DNA of 63,063 bases from NCBI GenBank assembly GCA_029554865.1, contig JAKPUX010000331.1, positions 1 through 63,063 of the forward strand, given 5' to 3'. The translations under genes and the position numbers were made by a program. The notes below the pieces were generated by a model. That model was not told the DNA's origin. It saw only the letters and a list, made by a program, of their open reading frames with translations, and ran no database searches. This document shows positions 1 to 8,192 of the stretch, in pieces. This stretch comes from a bacterium (GTDB lineage: Bacteria; Zhuqueibacterota; Zhuqueibacteria; Residuimicrobiales; Residuimicrobiaceae). Position 1 is the first letter of the stretch. Each line of letters opens with the position of its first letter.

Positions 1-666
1 AGCGAATCGGGCACTGACAGCGCCTGGCGCCAGGCAGCCCTGGATCAGCTCCATTACATGCTCGGGGCCAACCCGCACAACATCTCCTTCGTCACGGGCG
101 TCGGCACGATGAGCATGAAAAATCCCCATCATCGCCCCTCCTGGGCGGACAACGTGCCCGCGCCCGTGCCCGGACTGCTGTCGGGCGGGGCCAATCAGTA
201 TCTGGATGATACTGTCCTCAAGGCGGCCTTCACCTCCTCGACGCCGCCAGCGCTGTGCTGGATCGATGACGCCAACAGCTACGCCTCCAACGAGATCTGC
301 ATCAACTGGAACGCCCCCCTGGTCTTCCTGGCCGGCTATTTCAATCCCGAAGGCTCCGGCAGCGGGGTCGGGGATGCCCTGCAAGCGGTTCCCAGCCGCT
401 TCCGGCTGGGGCAGAACTATCCCAACCCCTTCAATGACGCCACCGTCATCCCCTTCCATCTCGAAAGCGCGGGCGAGGCGACCCTGCAGATCTACAACAT
501 CCGCGGCGAACTGGTCGACGAGCAGTTCCTCGGCCGCCTCGAATCCGGAGAGCAGCGTCACCATTGGCAGGCGCGCGGGCCCAGCGGCCTCTATTACTAC
601 CGCCTGCGGGTGGCATCGGATGAGAACCTCCTCACCCTTACCGGGAAAATGGTGGTGGTGAGATGA
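1..666 (+). CDS. GH9 endoglucanase, C-terminal part, with sorting domain (5' truncated)
   Basis: The reading frame is open from base 1, so this is the last 221 residues of a longer protein. Residues 18-115 match the end of a glycoside hydrolase family 9 (cellulase) catalytic domain: the YMLGANPHNISFVTG segment, the NPHHRPS motif with its conserved His-His-Arg, and NEICINWNAPLV, in which the Glu at window residue 98 is in the position of the GH9 catalytic acid. A FlgD-like/T9SS type A sorting domain follows (QNYPNPFNDAT from about residue 139, ending in a KMVVVR-like strand), so the enzyme should be exported and surface-anchored or secreted. GH9 enzymes hydrolyse beta-1,4-glucan. Its TGA overlaps the ATG of the next gene (ATGA), indicating translational coupling in a polysaccharide-degradation operon. 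Confidence 0.9.
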   Translation, partial: SESGTDSAWRQAALDQLHYMLGANPHNISFVTGVGTMSMKNPHHRPSWADNVPAPVPGLLSGGANQYLDDTVLKAAFTSSTPPALCWIDDANSYASNEICINWNAPLVFLAGYFNPEGSGSGVGDALQAVPSRFRLGQNYPNPFNDATVIPFHLESAGEATLQIYNIRGELVDEQFLGRLESGEQRHHWQARGPSGLYYYRLRVASDENLLTLTGKMVVVR

Positions 667-3641
667 ATCCATGCCTCCGCGCCGCCGCGCTGCTCCTGAC
701 CTGTGTTACCGCTGCAGCAGCACAAAACTTTTCAGGGGGTTTCAATTTTGTCCTGCCGGCGCGGGACAGCACCCGTCAGCAGTTCCTGCCTGCCTTTCCG
801 GCCCAGCCCATCGCCGCCGGCGCTTTTGTCGGCATCAACGCGGAGGGCCACTTTGCCGTGGCCGGAGAACGCATCCGTTTCTGGGGCACCAACTGCGTCA
901 CCGATGGGGCCTTTCCCCCCTCCGACAAGGCACCTTTCCTGGCGGCGCGGCTGTGCAAGATGGGTTTTAATCTTGTCCGCTTCCACCACATGGATAATCC
1001 CTGGAGCGACCACAGCCTCTTCGAAAGCGGCTCCGACACCCGCCATCTCAATCCGGTCATGCTGGGGCGACTGGACAAATTTATCACGGAACTGAAAAAG
1101 AATGGCATCTATCTGAATATCAATTTGCACGTCAGCCGCACCTTCAACAGCCGTGACGGAGTCGCCGACGCAGATTCGATCACCGATTACGGCAAGGCGG
1201 TCAGTTATTTCGACCGCGATCTCTGGCCCCTCTATAAAGAGTTTGCCCGCCAGCTGCTCACCCATCGTAATCCTTATACCGGCCTGGCTCTGGTAGAGGA
1301 GCCGGCGATGGCCATGGTCGAAATCACCAACGAGAACTCACTTTACCGCTGGTGGCGCGACGGCCTGCTCCGGCCCTTCACCGGCGGCGGGCGGCTCACT
1401 CTGCGCCACTCCCGCATGCTCGACCTGCAGTGGCTGGCATTTCTGCAGCAGAAATACGCCACCACTGCCCGGCTGCGCAGCGCCTGGCTGCCGGGAAGCC
1501 GGGACGGACGTGGCGGCGAACTCATCAAGGATGGCGGCTTTGAAAAGGGCGAGCTCGCTCGAAACTGGATCATGGAGCAGCACGAGACTGCCCGCGCCAC
1601 CATGGCCCTGGCCGCCGTGCAGCCCTTCAGCGGTGCACTTGCGGCCAAGGTGTCAGTCACGGCCGTAACCGGCACCGGCTGGCACATCCAGTGGAAGCAG
1701 ACCGGATTTACCCTGCAAAAAGACTCGCTCTACACCGTCTCCTTCGCAGCCCGGACGGAGGTCCCATGCGCCATCAGCGCAGCGGTGATGCGCGACACCT
1801 CACCCTGGACAGGCTACGGCAGCGGCAGTTTTTCCCTCTCTCCCGCATGGCAGCGCTTCTCTTTCACCTTCAAGGCTGCGGAAACCTGCGCCAATCAGGG
1901 CAGGCTCTCCTTTCATCTCGGCGAACAGACCGGCAACTTCTGGTTCGATGAGATTTCAATCCAGCCGGCCACGATTTCCGGCCTGCTCGAGGATGAATCG
2001 CTCGAGGCGGGCAACATCCGCCGCACCGAGTATAATCAAAGCGTCTCCTTTTCCGCGGCGCGGGTCTCCGACATGAGCGCTTTTTATATCCGCCTGCAGG
2101 AGGATTTTTTCTCCGAGATGAACCGCTTTCTCAAGCAGGAACTGGGTGTGCGCGTGCCCGTCGTCGGCACCAACTGGAATGTCGGCCCCGCCGACATCCT
2201 GGTCCAGAATCAGCTCGACTATATTGACAATCATGCCTACTGGGACCATCCTGATTTTCCCAAAACCCCCTGGTCCGTCACGGACTGGACCATCGCCAAC
2301 ACCCCGATGGTGCTCGAGACTGCAGGCGGGGCGATCGCCGGCGTGATCAATGCCACCGCGGTAGCGGGCAAGCCCTTTACTATCAGCGAGTACAATCACC
2401 CCTTCCCCAATCGCTACCAGAGCGAAGGGCCGCTCTTTCTGTGCAGCTATGCCGCCCTGGCCGATGCCGATGCGGTGATGCTCTTCGACAACGGCGGCAG
2501 CGACACCAGCTACGAAACCGATTTCATCGACGGTTATTTCGGCATTCACCGCAATACAGCGATGATGGCGCTGATGCCTGCCTGTGCTGCCGCTTTCCGG
2601 CAGGGGTGGATCGCACCGGCGCAGCAGACGATTGCCATCGCCCTGAGTCCTGCGGATGTGCTGACCCTGCCGCTGAACGACACCGGCGGCTGGCAGGGCC
2701 CCGGGATCGTACCGCGTCTGCTCGCCCTGCAGCATCGAGTGCGCTATACGAACTTTGCCGCGGCTGCCCCCTTTGATGCGGCAGCGCTGCCTGCACCGCC
2801 GGCACCGCCTTTTCTGAGCGATACCGACGAGCTGCTCTGGAATCCGGCCGGCCTCTTCACGACGGTCACGCCGCGCTATCTGGCCTTCACCGGTCTGCTG
2901 GACCGTTTCCCCGAGACCGGGATGGGGCCGCTGCGTCTGCACAGCGCGAGCGGTTTTGCTTCGTGCAGTTGGGCGTCGCTCGACGGGGCGCCGCTGACCG
3001 AGGCGCGCTATTCCCTGTTCACCATCACCACCCGGACGCAGAACAGCGGCATGATTTGGGAGGGAACCCGGACCATCCACAACAGCTGGGGTAAGGCACC
3101 TACCTGGATTGAACCGGTGCGACTTGGCCTCACCTTGACCTTGCGCTCCGACTCGATCCGCGTCTGGCCGCTGGATGGCTCCGGAGCCAGGCGGGGGAGC
3201 GGCCGCAAAATCGTGCCCGCTTCGGCAGGGACCTTCAACCTGATCCTCGACCAGAGCCAGGACCAGACGGTCTGGTACGGCATCGAACAGCTCGGGGCAC
3301 TCAGCGGTGTGTCCGACAGGGGAGAGGCGGTGCAGCCCGCTGCGCTGCTGCTCAAGCAGAGCCATCCCAATCCTTTTCGAGTCTCCACACAGGGACACAC
3401 CGAGATCACTTTCCGGCTGGGGCAGCCGGGCGAGATCCGCCTCGTGATCTATGATCTGCTCGGGCGTCAGGTGCGCGAACTGGCAGCCGGCCCTGCCGGT
3501 GCCGGTGAAACCAGCATGCGCTGGGATGGCCGCGACGCCGGCGCCCGCCCGGTTGCGCAGGGCCTCTATTTCTATCTGCTCGAGTATGCAGAGGCCGGGA
3601 TGCGCCAGCATACCGCCGGCAAGCTGCTGCTCCTGCCTTGA
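663..3641 (+). CDS. Clan GH-A (cellulase/mannanase-like) glycoside hydrolase with inserted CBM and sorting domain
   Basis: A 992-residue exported protein with a signal peptide at residues 1-20 (ending TAAAAQ). A TIM-barrel hydrolase begins near residue 45 with FWGTN and FNLVRFHHMD. The VEITNENS motif places a candidate acid/base Glu at residue 224, and TISEYNHP places a candidate nucleophile Glu at residue 576, as expected for clan GH-A. The roughly 350 residues between them are too many for a simple barrel. Residues about 285-430 read as a CBM4/9-like beta-sandwich (GGFEKGELARNW, then FWFDEISI), so a binding module appears to be inserted in the catalytic domain. The C-terminus carries a FlgD-like sorting domain (QSHPNPFRVST). 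The substrate is probably a beta-glucan or mannan, but the exact GH family is not certain. The start is fixed by the ATGA overlap with the GH9 gene. Confidence 0.82.
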   Translation: MNPCLRAAALLLTCVTAAAAQNFSGGFNFVLPARDSTRQQFLPAFPAQPIAAGAFVGINAEGHFAVAGERIRFWGTNCVTDGAFPPSDKAPFLAARLCKMGFNLVRFHHMDNPWSDHSLFESGSDTRHLNPVMLGRLDKFITELKKNGIYLNINLHVSRTFNSRDGVADADSITDYGKAVSYFDRDLWPLYKEFARQLLTHRNPYTGLALVEEPAMAMVEITNENSLYRWWRDGLLRPFTGGGRLTLRHSRMLDLQWLAFLQQKYATTARLRSAWLPGSRDGRGGELIKDGGFEKGELARNWIMEQHETARATMALAAVQPFSGALAAKVSVTAVTGTGWHIQWKQTGFTLQKDSLYTVSFAARTEVPCAISAAVMRDTSPWTGYGSGSFSLSPAWQRFSFTFKAAETCANQGRLSFHLGEQTGNFWFDEISIQPATISGLLEDESLEAGNIRRTEYNQSVSFSAARVSDMSAFYIRLQEDFFSEMNRFLKQELGVRVPVVGTNWNVGPADILVQNQLDYIDNHAYWDHPDFPKTPWSVTDWTIANTPMVLETAGGAIAGVINATAVAGKPFTISEYNHPFPNRYQSEGPLFLCSYAALADADAVMLFDNGGSDTSYETDFIDGYFGIHRNTAMMALMPACAAAFRQGWIAPAQQTIAIALSPADVLTLPLNDTGGWQGPGIVPRLLALQHRVRYTNFAAAAPFDAAALPAPPAPPFLSDTDELLWNPAGLFTTVTPRYLAFTGLLDRFPETGMGPLRLHSASGFASCSWASLDGAPLTEARYSLFTITTRTQNSGMIWEGTRTIHNSWGKAPTWIEPVRLGLTLTLRSDSIRVWPLDGSGARRGSGRKIVPASAGTFNLILDQSQDQTVWYGIEQLGALSGVSDRGEAVQPAALLLKQSHPNPFRVSTQGHTEITFRLGQPGEIRLVIYDLLGRQVRELAAGPAGAGETSMRWDGRDAGARPVAQGLYFYLLEYAEAGMRQHTAGKLLLLP

Positions 3642-3756
3642 GGCGCGCCGATAACGGCAAAATATTGTGATCCAGCTCAAAATTTATGCATTTTCGCTCA
3701 ATTATATGTATATTATAGAAAAATCAGGCCGGTATCTAATTGCAAGGAATATGATC

Positions 3757-5997
3757 ATGAAAGTTGCTCGTATCTCTCTGTTCGCCGCTCTGCTGGCGCT
3801 GACGGCCAGCCTCACCTATGCCCAGCCCGCCGTCGAGGTAAGGGTGCAGAACCTCCTCGACCAGATGACCCTGGAAGAGAAGGTCGGGCAAATGACTCAG
3901 ATCACCCTCGAAGTCGTCAGCGTCGGGGAGGGTCCCGGCATCCGCGAACCCCTCATGCTCGACCGCAAGAAACTTCGCGAAATCATTCTGGACCGCGGCG
4001 TGGGAGCCCTTTTCAACGTCGGCACCCATGCCCACAGCCTCGAAAGCTGGAACGAGATCATCAGCGAGATTCAGGATGTGGCGCGCGAAGGGCGGCTGAA
4101 AATTCCGGTCCTCTACGGCATCGATGCCATCCATGGCGCTACCTATACCCGCGGGGCGACCCTCTTTCCCCAGTCCATCGGCATGGCCTCGACCTGGAAT
4201 CCCGATCTGCTGCGCCTGGCCAGCGAGATCACCGCCGTCGAGGTGCGCGCCTCCGGCATCCCGTGGAATTTCAACCCCGTCCTCGACTCCGGCCGGCAGC
4301 CGCTCTGGCCGCGCCTCTGGGAAACCTTCGGCGAGGACGCCCTGCTCACCACCGCCATGGGCGTCGCCTACGTCAAGGGACAGGAGGGGGATGCCAACGA
4401 TATCTCCGCGCCCGACCGGGTGGCCTCCTGCCTCAAACACTATATCGGCTACGGCCATCCCGTCTCCGGCAAGGATCGCACCCCGGCCTGGGTGCCCGAC
4501 CACTACCTCCGCCAGTATATCCTGCCGCCCTACATTGCGGCCGTTGCAGCCGGCGCCCATACCGTGATGGTCAACTCTGGCGACATTAACGGCGTCCCGG
4601 TCCACATCAACCGCTATCTGCTCACCGACCTGCTGCGCGGGGAACTGGGTTTCAAGGGTTTGATCGACAGTGATTATGCCGATATTGCCAAGCTTTACCA
4701 GAACCATCGCGTCGCCGCCGACAACAAGGATGCCGTGCGCATGGCGGTTATGGCCGGCATCGACATGGTCATGGTCCCGGCCGACTTTAGCTTTACCGAT
4801 GACCTGATCGCCCTGGTCCGGGAGGGCAAGGTGCCGATGAGCCGCATCGACGAGGCCTGCGGCCGCATCCTCAAGCTCAAGTACCAGCTCGGCCTTTTTG
4901 ATAATCCTTATCCCGACAAATCCCTGAAAGCGCGCTTCGCCACCCCTGAGGCGGCCGTTATCAATCTGCGGGCGGCACAGGAATCCCTGGTCCTGCTCAA
5001 GAATGAGGGCGGAATTCTGCCCCTTAAAAAGAGCGCCAAAATCCTGGTGACCGGGCCAACGGCCAACCGCCTCTCAGTCCTGAACGGGGGATGGACCTAT
5101 ACCTGGCAGGGCAACCGCGAGGATCTTCTTCCCAAGGACAAGCTCACCATCCTCAAGGCGATCGCGGCCGAGGCCGGCGCCAACAGGGTGAGTTTCAGCC
5201 TGGGCAGCACCTACGACAGCGAGGCTGATATTGCGGCCGCCGTCAAGGCGGCCAAAAAGGCCGACGTGGTGGTCGCCTGCCTCGGTGAGGAACCCTATTG
5301 CGAAACCCCGGGCAACATCGGCGATCTGACCCTGCCTCAATCCCAGCTCGACCTGGTCCTGGCTCTGCAGAAAAGCGGCAAGCCGGTCGTGGTGGTGCTG
5401 CTCCAGGGGCGGCCGCGGATCATCCGTCCGATCGTGGATGGCGCCCGCGCCATCCTCCTCGCCTGGCTGCCGGGAATGGAGGGAGGGCGCGCCATCGCCG
5501 ATGTGCTCTTCGGCGACGCCAACCCCTCGGGCAGACTGCCCGTCACCTATCCGCGATCGCCCAACGATCTGGTGCTTTATGATCATCTCTGGACTGAAAA
5601 CACCGGCGGCACCAATCGCTTCAATCCCCAGTGGCCGTTCGGCTTCGGCTTGAGCTACACCACCTTCGCCTACAGCGATCTCAAACTGGACAAGAGCAGC
5701 GCGGCGCGGGGTGAGGTGATCACCGCCAGCGTCACAGTGACCAACACCGGCCAGGTTGCCGGTCTGGAGACGGTCCAGCTCTATCTCAGCGATCTGGTCG
5801 CCTCGATCGCCCCGCCCAACAAGCGGCTTAAGGGCTTCCGCAAGATCGAGCTCGCACCGGGCGAGAGCAAGACGGTCTACTTCACCCTGAGCGGGGAAGA
5901 GATGAGCTTTATCGGGCTTGATGGCAAACCGGTGATTGAACCAGGGGAGTTCCGGGTCACGGTCGCCGATTTGAGCAGCAATTTCACCCTTAAATAG
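3757..5997 (+). CDS. bglX: Glycoside hydrolase family 3 beta-glucosidase
   Basis: A 746-residue GH3 enzyme. The chosen ATG has an AAGGA ribosome site 8 nt upstream and gives a clean signal peptide (MKVARISLFAALLALTAS, cleaved after TYA). An upstream GTG start at 3667 would put AT-rich leader sequence into the protein. The N-terminal barrel includes the LDQMTLEEKVGQM helix, the KHYIGYG motif and IDSDYADI, where Asp306 is the expected catalytic nucleophile. The second alpha/beta domain (about residues 400-630) has LVLLKNEGGILPL and the PSGRLPVTYPRS segment, and a fibronectin-III-like domain ends the protein. There is no sorting domain, so it is probably periplasmic. It would split oligosaccharides released by the neighbouring GH9 and GH16 enzymes to glucose. 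The bglX name is by family resemblance only. Confidence 0.93.
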   Translation: MKVARISLFAALLALTASLTYAQPAVEVRVQNLLDQMTLEEKVGQMTQITLEVVSVGEGPGIREPLMLDRKKLREIILDRGVGALFNVGTHAHSLESWNEIISEIQDVAREGRLKIPVLYGIDAIHGATYTRGATLFPQSIGMASTWNPDLLRLASEITAVEVRASGIPWNFNPVLDSGRQPLWPRLWETFGEDALLTTAMGVAYVKGQEGDANDISAPDRVASCLKHYIGYGHPVSGKDRTPAWVPDHYLRQYILPPYIAAVAAGAHTVMVNSGDINGVPVHINRYLLTDLLRGELGFKGLIDSDYADIAKLYQNHRVAADNKDAVRMAVMAGIDMVMVPADFSFTDDLIALVREGKVPMSRIDEACGRILKLKYQLGLFDNPYPDKSLKARFATPEAAVINLRAAQESLVLLKNEGGILPLKKSAKILVTGPTANRLSVLNGGWTYTWQGNREDLLPKDKLTILKAIAAEAGANRVSFSLGSTYDSEADIAAAVKAAKKADVVVACLGEEPYCETPGNIGDLTLPQSQLDLVLALQKSGKPVVVVLLQGRPRIIRPIVDGARAILLAWLPGMEGGRAIADVLFGDANPSGRLPVTYPRSPNDLVLYDHLWTENTGGTNRFNPQWPFGFGLSYTTFAYSDLKLDKSSAARGEVITASVTVTNTGQVAGLETVQLYLSDLVASIAPPNKRLKGFRKIELAPGESKTVYFTLSGEEMSFIGLDGKPVIEPGEFRVTVADLSSNFTLK

Positions 5998-6003
5998 CCC
6001 CTG

Positions 6004-6042
6004 GGTCCGGGCGCATGACCGCTCCGGTTGTGCGCCCGAACC
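6004..6042 (+). terminator. Stem-loop after GH3 gene, possible terminator
   Basis: Inverted arms GGTCCGGGCGCA (6004-6015) and TGCGCCCGAACC (6031-6042) pair with one mismatch, and an inner ACCG/CGGT pair extends the stem. It starts 7 bases after the GH3 stop. No T-run follows, so it is not a classical intrinsic terminator. It may still separate the GH3 transcript from the GH16 transcript, which has its own promoter just downstream. Confidence 0.5.
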
Positions 6043-6079
6043 GTAAAATGCATCCTGCGCTATCCACCTATTTTTTTCC

Positions 6080-6108
6080 TTTACAAAGAATAAAAATTGT
6101 GCTATTTT
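6080..6108 (+). promoter_or_regulatory. Sigma70-like promoter for the GH16 gene
   Basis: TTTACA at 6080-6085 and TATTTT at 6103-6108 are separated by exactly 17 bases, and TGC precedes the -10 box (extended -10). It lies in an AT-rich patch of an otherwise GC-rich sequence, about 80 bases upstream of the GH16 start. The call rests on sequence alone. Confidence 0.55.
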
Positions 6109-6186
6109 AAGCGTTGAGGTAACCGCCCTGGAGCCAGATCATACCCCTCTCTCGGCCTTGGAGTGCCGGGAACAGAAGGAGAATGC

Positions 6187-8010
6187 ATGGGCTGCGTTCG
6201 CTACGTTTTTCTGCTTGTTTTACTGATCGTTACCAACGCCTTCCCGGTTGTCTATTACGGTGGGGAATACCGCACCTACGAAGGATTCGTCTACGGACGC
6301 TTCGAGGCCTCCATCAAGCCCCCCCGCGGCAGCGGCACCCTCGCCTCCTTTTTCACCTATCACGACTTTACCGCTGCCACCGCCTGGAACGAGATCGATT
6401 TCGAGATCCTCGGCCGCTACACCGACGACGTCCAGGTGACCTCGATCGGGCCGGGCCAGAAATGGCGCAACAGCCATCAGGTCGTCCCCTTCGTCCCCCA
6501 GGACGGATTTCATACCTACGCTTTTGAATGGACCCCGGACTATATCGCCTGGTTCATCGACGGGGTTGAATACTACCGGCAGGACCAAACCCACATCCAG
6601 CAGTTCGTCTATCCCCAGAAGATCATGATGAATCTCTGGAGTTCCGAATCATCGGGCTGGGTGGGCCCCTGGGATGACCGCATCCTGCCCCTCTTCGCCT
6701 GGTATGACTGGGTCAGCTACGCCAGCTATACGCCGGGCAGCGGCAATACCGGCACCGGCAATAATTTTACCCTGCAGTGGAAGGACGAGTTCACCAGCTG
6801 GAACCAGTCGCGCTGGACCATGGGCACCCACACCTTCAACGGCAACCGGGTGACCTTCCGGCGGGAGAACGTGGTTTTCCGCGACGGCTGCGTTGTGCTT
6901 TGCATGACCAAGGGGCCGGAGATGGGTTTCAACGATAAAACCCCTCCCGCCGTGCTCTGGGCCCGCGCCGACCAGGATACCGTCACCGTCCGCTTCAGCG
7001 AAGCCATCGATCCCGCCACTGTCACCAAAGCCAACTTTGCCATCACCGGTATCACTATTCATAACGCCATCCTTCAGCCCGACCAGCAGACGGTCAAGCT
7101 GGCGGTCTCGTCCCTCGATCCCACCAAACGCAACAACGTCGTGGCGTTGAACATCAAGGACACCTTCTCCCCGGCCAACAAACTCACCGCGCAGCTGCAG
7201 CAGATCATCATGGGCCAGCCCCTCTCTCTGCCCGTCAGGATCAATGTCGGCGGCAAGGCCTGGCGCGACTATCTGCCGGACCAGGAGTGGGGGCCGGAGG
7301 TCGAGTACGGCTACCAGGACGGCGCCCCGCGCGACCGCAGCAAGCCCATCGTCGGCATCGACGTTCTCAACACCGAAGAGGACACCCTTTACCATACCGA
7401 GATGCACGAGCTGGTTTTCTACAGGGTGCGCCTGCCCCGGGGCAGCTATCGCGTCACCCTCAAGGTGGCGGAGATGACCTTCATGGAACCCCTCAGCCGG
7501 CTCTACAACATCTATGTGGAGGGCCGCAAGGTGGCCGACCGCCTCGATCTGGCGGCCGATCCTGGCCCGAAAGCCGCTCTGGAACTTACTGCCGAGGCGG
7601 TCGAGGTGACCGACGGCATCCTTGATATCCGCTTCGAGTATCTCTGGGGGTATGATACCGACTGGGGCTCCCTGCTCAACGGCCTGGTCATCGAGCCGGC
7701 GGCTTCGTCGGTCGGAAGCAATCCTGCGCGCCGGCCGGAGACGATGGCCCTGGTGACCAGCTACCCCAATCCCTTTAACGCCGAGACCACGATCGCTTAC
7801 GAACTTCCCAGTGCAGGCCAGATCCGCCTGACGGTGTACGACCGCCTTGGCAGGCAGGTCGAGGAGCTCGCCTCCGGCCCGGCTGCGGCCGGCCCGCACA
7901 TGGTGAGATGGACGCCCACCCTGCCGAGCGGGCTCTATTTCGTTGGCCTTGAACATGAGGGCGCCGCGGGCTCGCACCGCGCCCTGAACAAACTCGTACT
8001 TGTTCGCTGA
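6187..8010 (+). CDS. Circularly permuted GH16 beta-1,3-1,4-glucanase (lichenase-like) with malectin-like and sorting domains
   Basis: A 607-residue exported enzyme; the ATG follows AAGGAG by 5 nt and a signal peptide covers residues 1-20. The GH16 jelly roll is present with its two halves in reverse order. The part that is C-terminal in ordinary lichenases comes first (EGFVYGRFEASIKPP, FFTYHDF, then the catalytic box WNEIDFEILG with Glu69, Asp71 and Glu73, and MMNLWSSESSGW). The part that is normally N-terminal follows a Gly/Thr-rich linker (FTLQWKDEFTSWNQSRW, TFNGNRV, RENVVFRDG). This is the arrangement known from the Fibrobacter succinogenes beta-glucanase. After it come an Ig-like domain (about 255-345), a malectin-like carbohydrate-binding domain (about 350-510, starting INVGGKAWRDYLPD) and a FlgD-like sorting domain (TSYPNPFNAET). 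The likely substrate is mixed-linkage beta-glucan. Confidence 0.88.
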   Translation: MGCVRYVFLLVLLIVTNAFPVVYYGGEYRTYEGFVYGRFEASIKPPRGSGTLASFFTYHDFTAATAWNEIDFEILGRYTDDVQVTSIGPGQKWRNSHQVVPFVPQDGFHTYAFEWTPDYIAWFIDGVEYYRQDQTHIQQFVYPQKIMMNLWSSESSGWVGPWDDRILPLFAWYDWVSYASYTPGSGNTGTGNNFTLQWKDEFTSWNQSRWTMGTHTFNGNRVTFRRENVVFRDGCVVLCMTKGPEMGFNDKTPPAVLWARADQDTVTVRFSEAIDPATVTKANFAITGITIHNAILQPDQQTVKLAVSSLDPTKRNNVVALNIKDTFSPANKLTAQLQQIIMGQPLSLPVRINVGGKAWRDYLPDQEWGPEVEYGYQDGAPRDRSKPIVGIDVLNTEEDTLYHTEMHELVFYRVRLPRGSYRVTLKVAEMTFMEPLSRLYNIYVEGRKVADRLDLAADPGPKAALELTAEAVEVTDGILDIRFEYLWGYDTDWGSLLNGLVIEPAASSVGSNPARRPETMALVTSYPNPFNAETTIAYELPSAGQIRLTVYDRLGRQVEELASGPAAAGPHMVRWTPTLPSGLYFVGLEHEGAAGSHRALNKLVLVR

Positions 8011-8192
8011 TTTTCTGTGCACCCAAAATTACCAGAACGCATCTAATATTCATGTGAAAGGAGGTGCCTGGCAGCTCAAATCCAAAGCGCCTGATTCCCG
8101 CGCAGAAAGGAAGCCTTGTGCTCCCGTACTCTGCGCCGCCCTTTCCAACGCAGGCCAAAACCACCAACCAAACCACTTTGGAGGAAGAAGCA

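Noticed and set aside
3667..3756. Longer GH3 start and a possible promoter in the AT-rich leader
   Set aside because: The longer start lacks a ribosome site and masks the signal peptide. Several -10-like words exist in the leader, but none has a matching -35 box at 16-18 bases.
8025..8049. Possible degenerate copy of the shared regulatory element (CAAAATTACCA) upstream of the carbohydrate-binding protein gene
   Set aside because: Only the first ten or so bases resemble the element and no -35/-10 pair with proper spacing follows.
8064..8192. Extended start of the carbohydrate-binding protein at a GTG near an AAAGGAGG-like sequence
   Set aside because: The extension would bury the obvious signal peptide that begins at 8193 after its own GGAGGA site.
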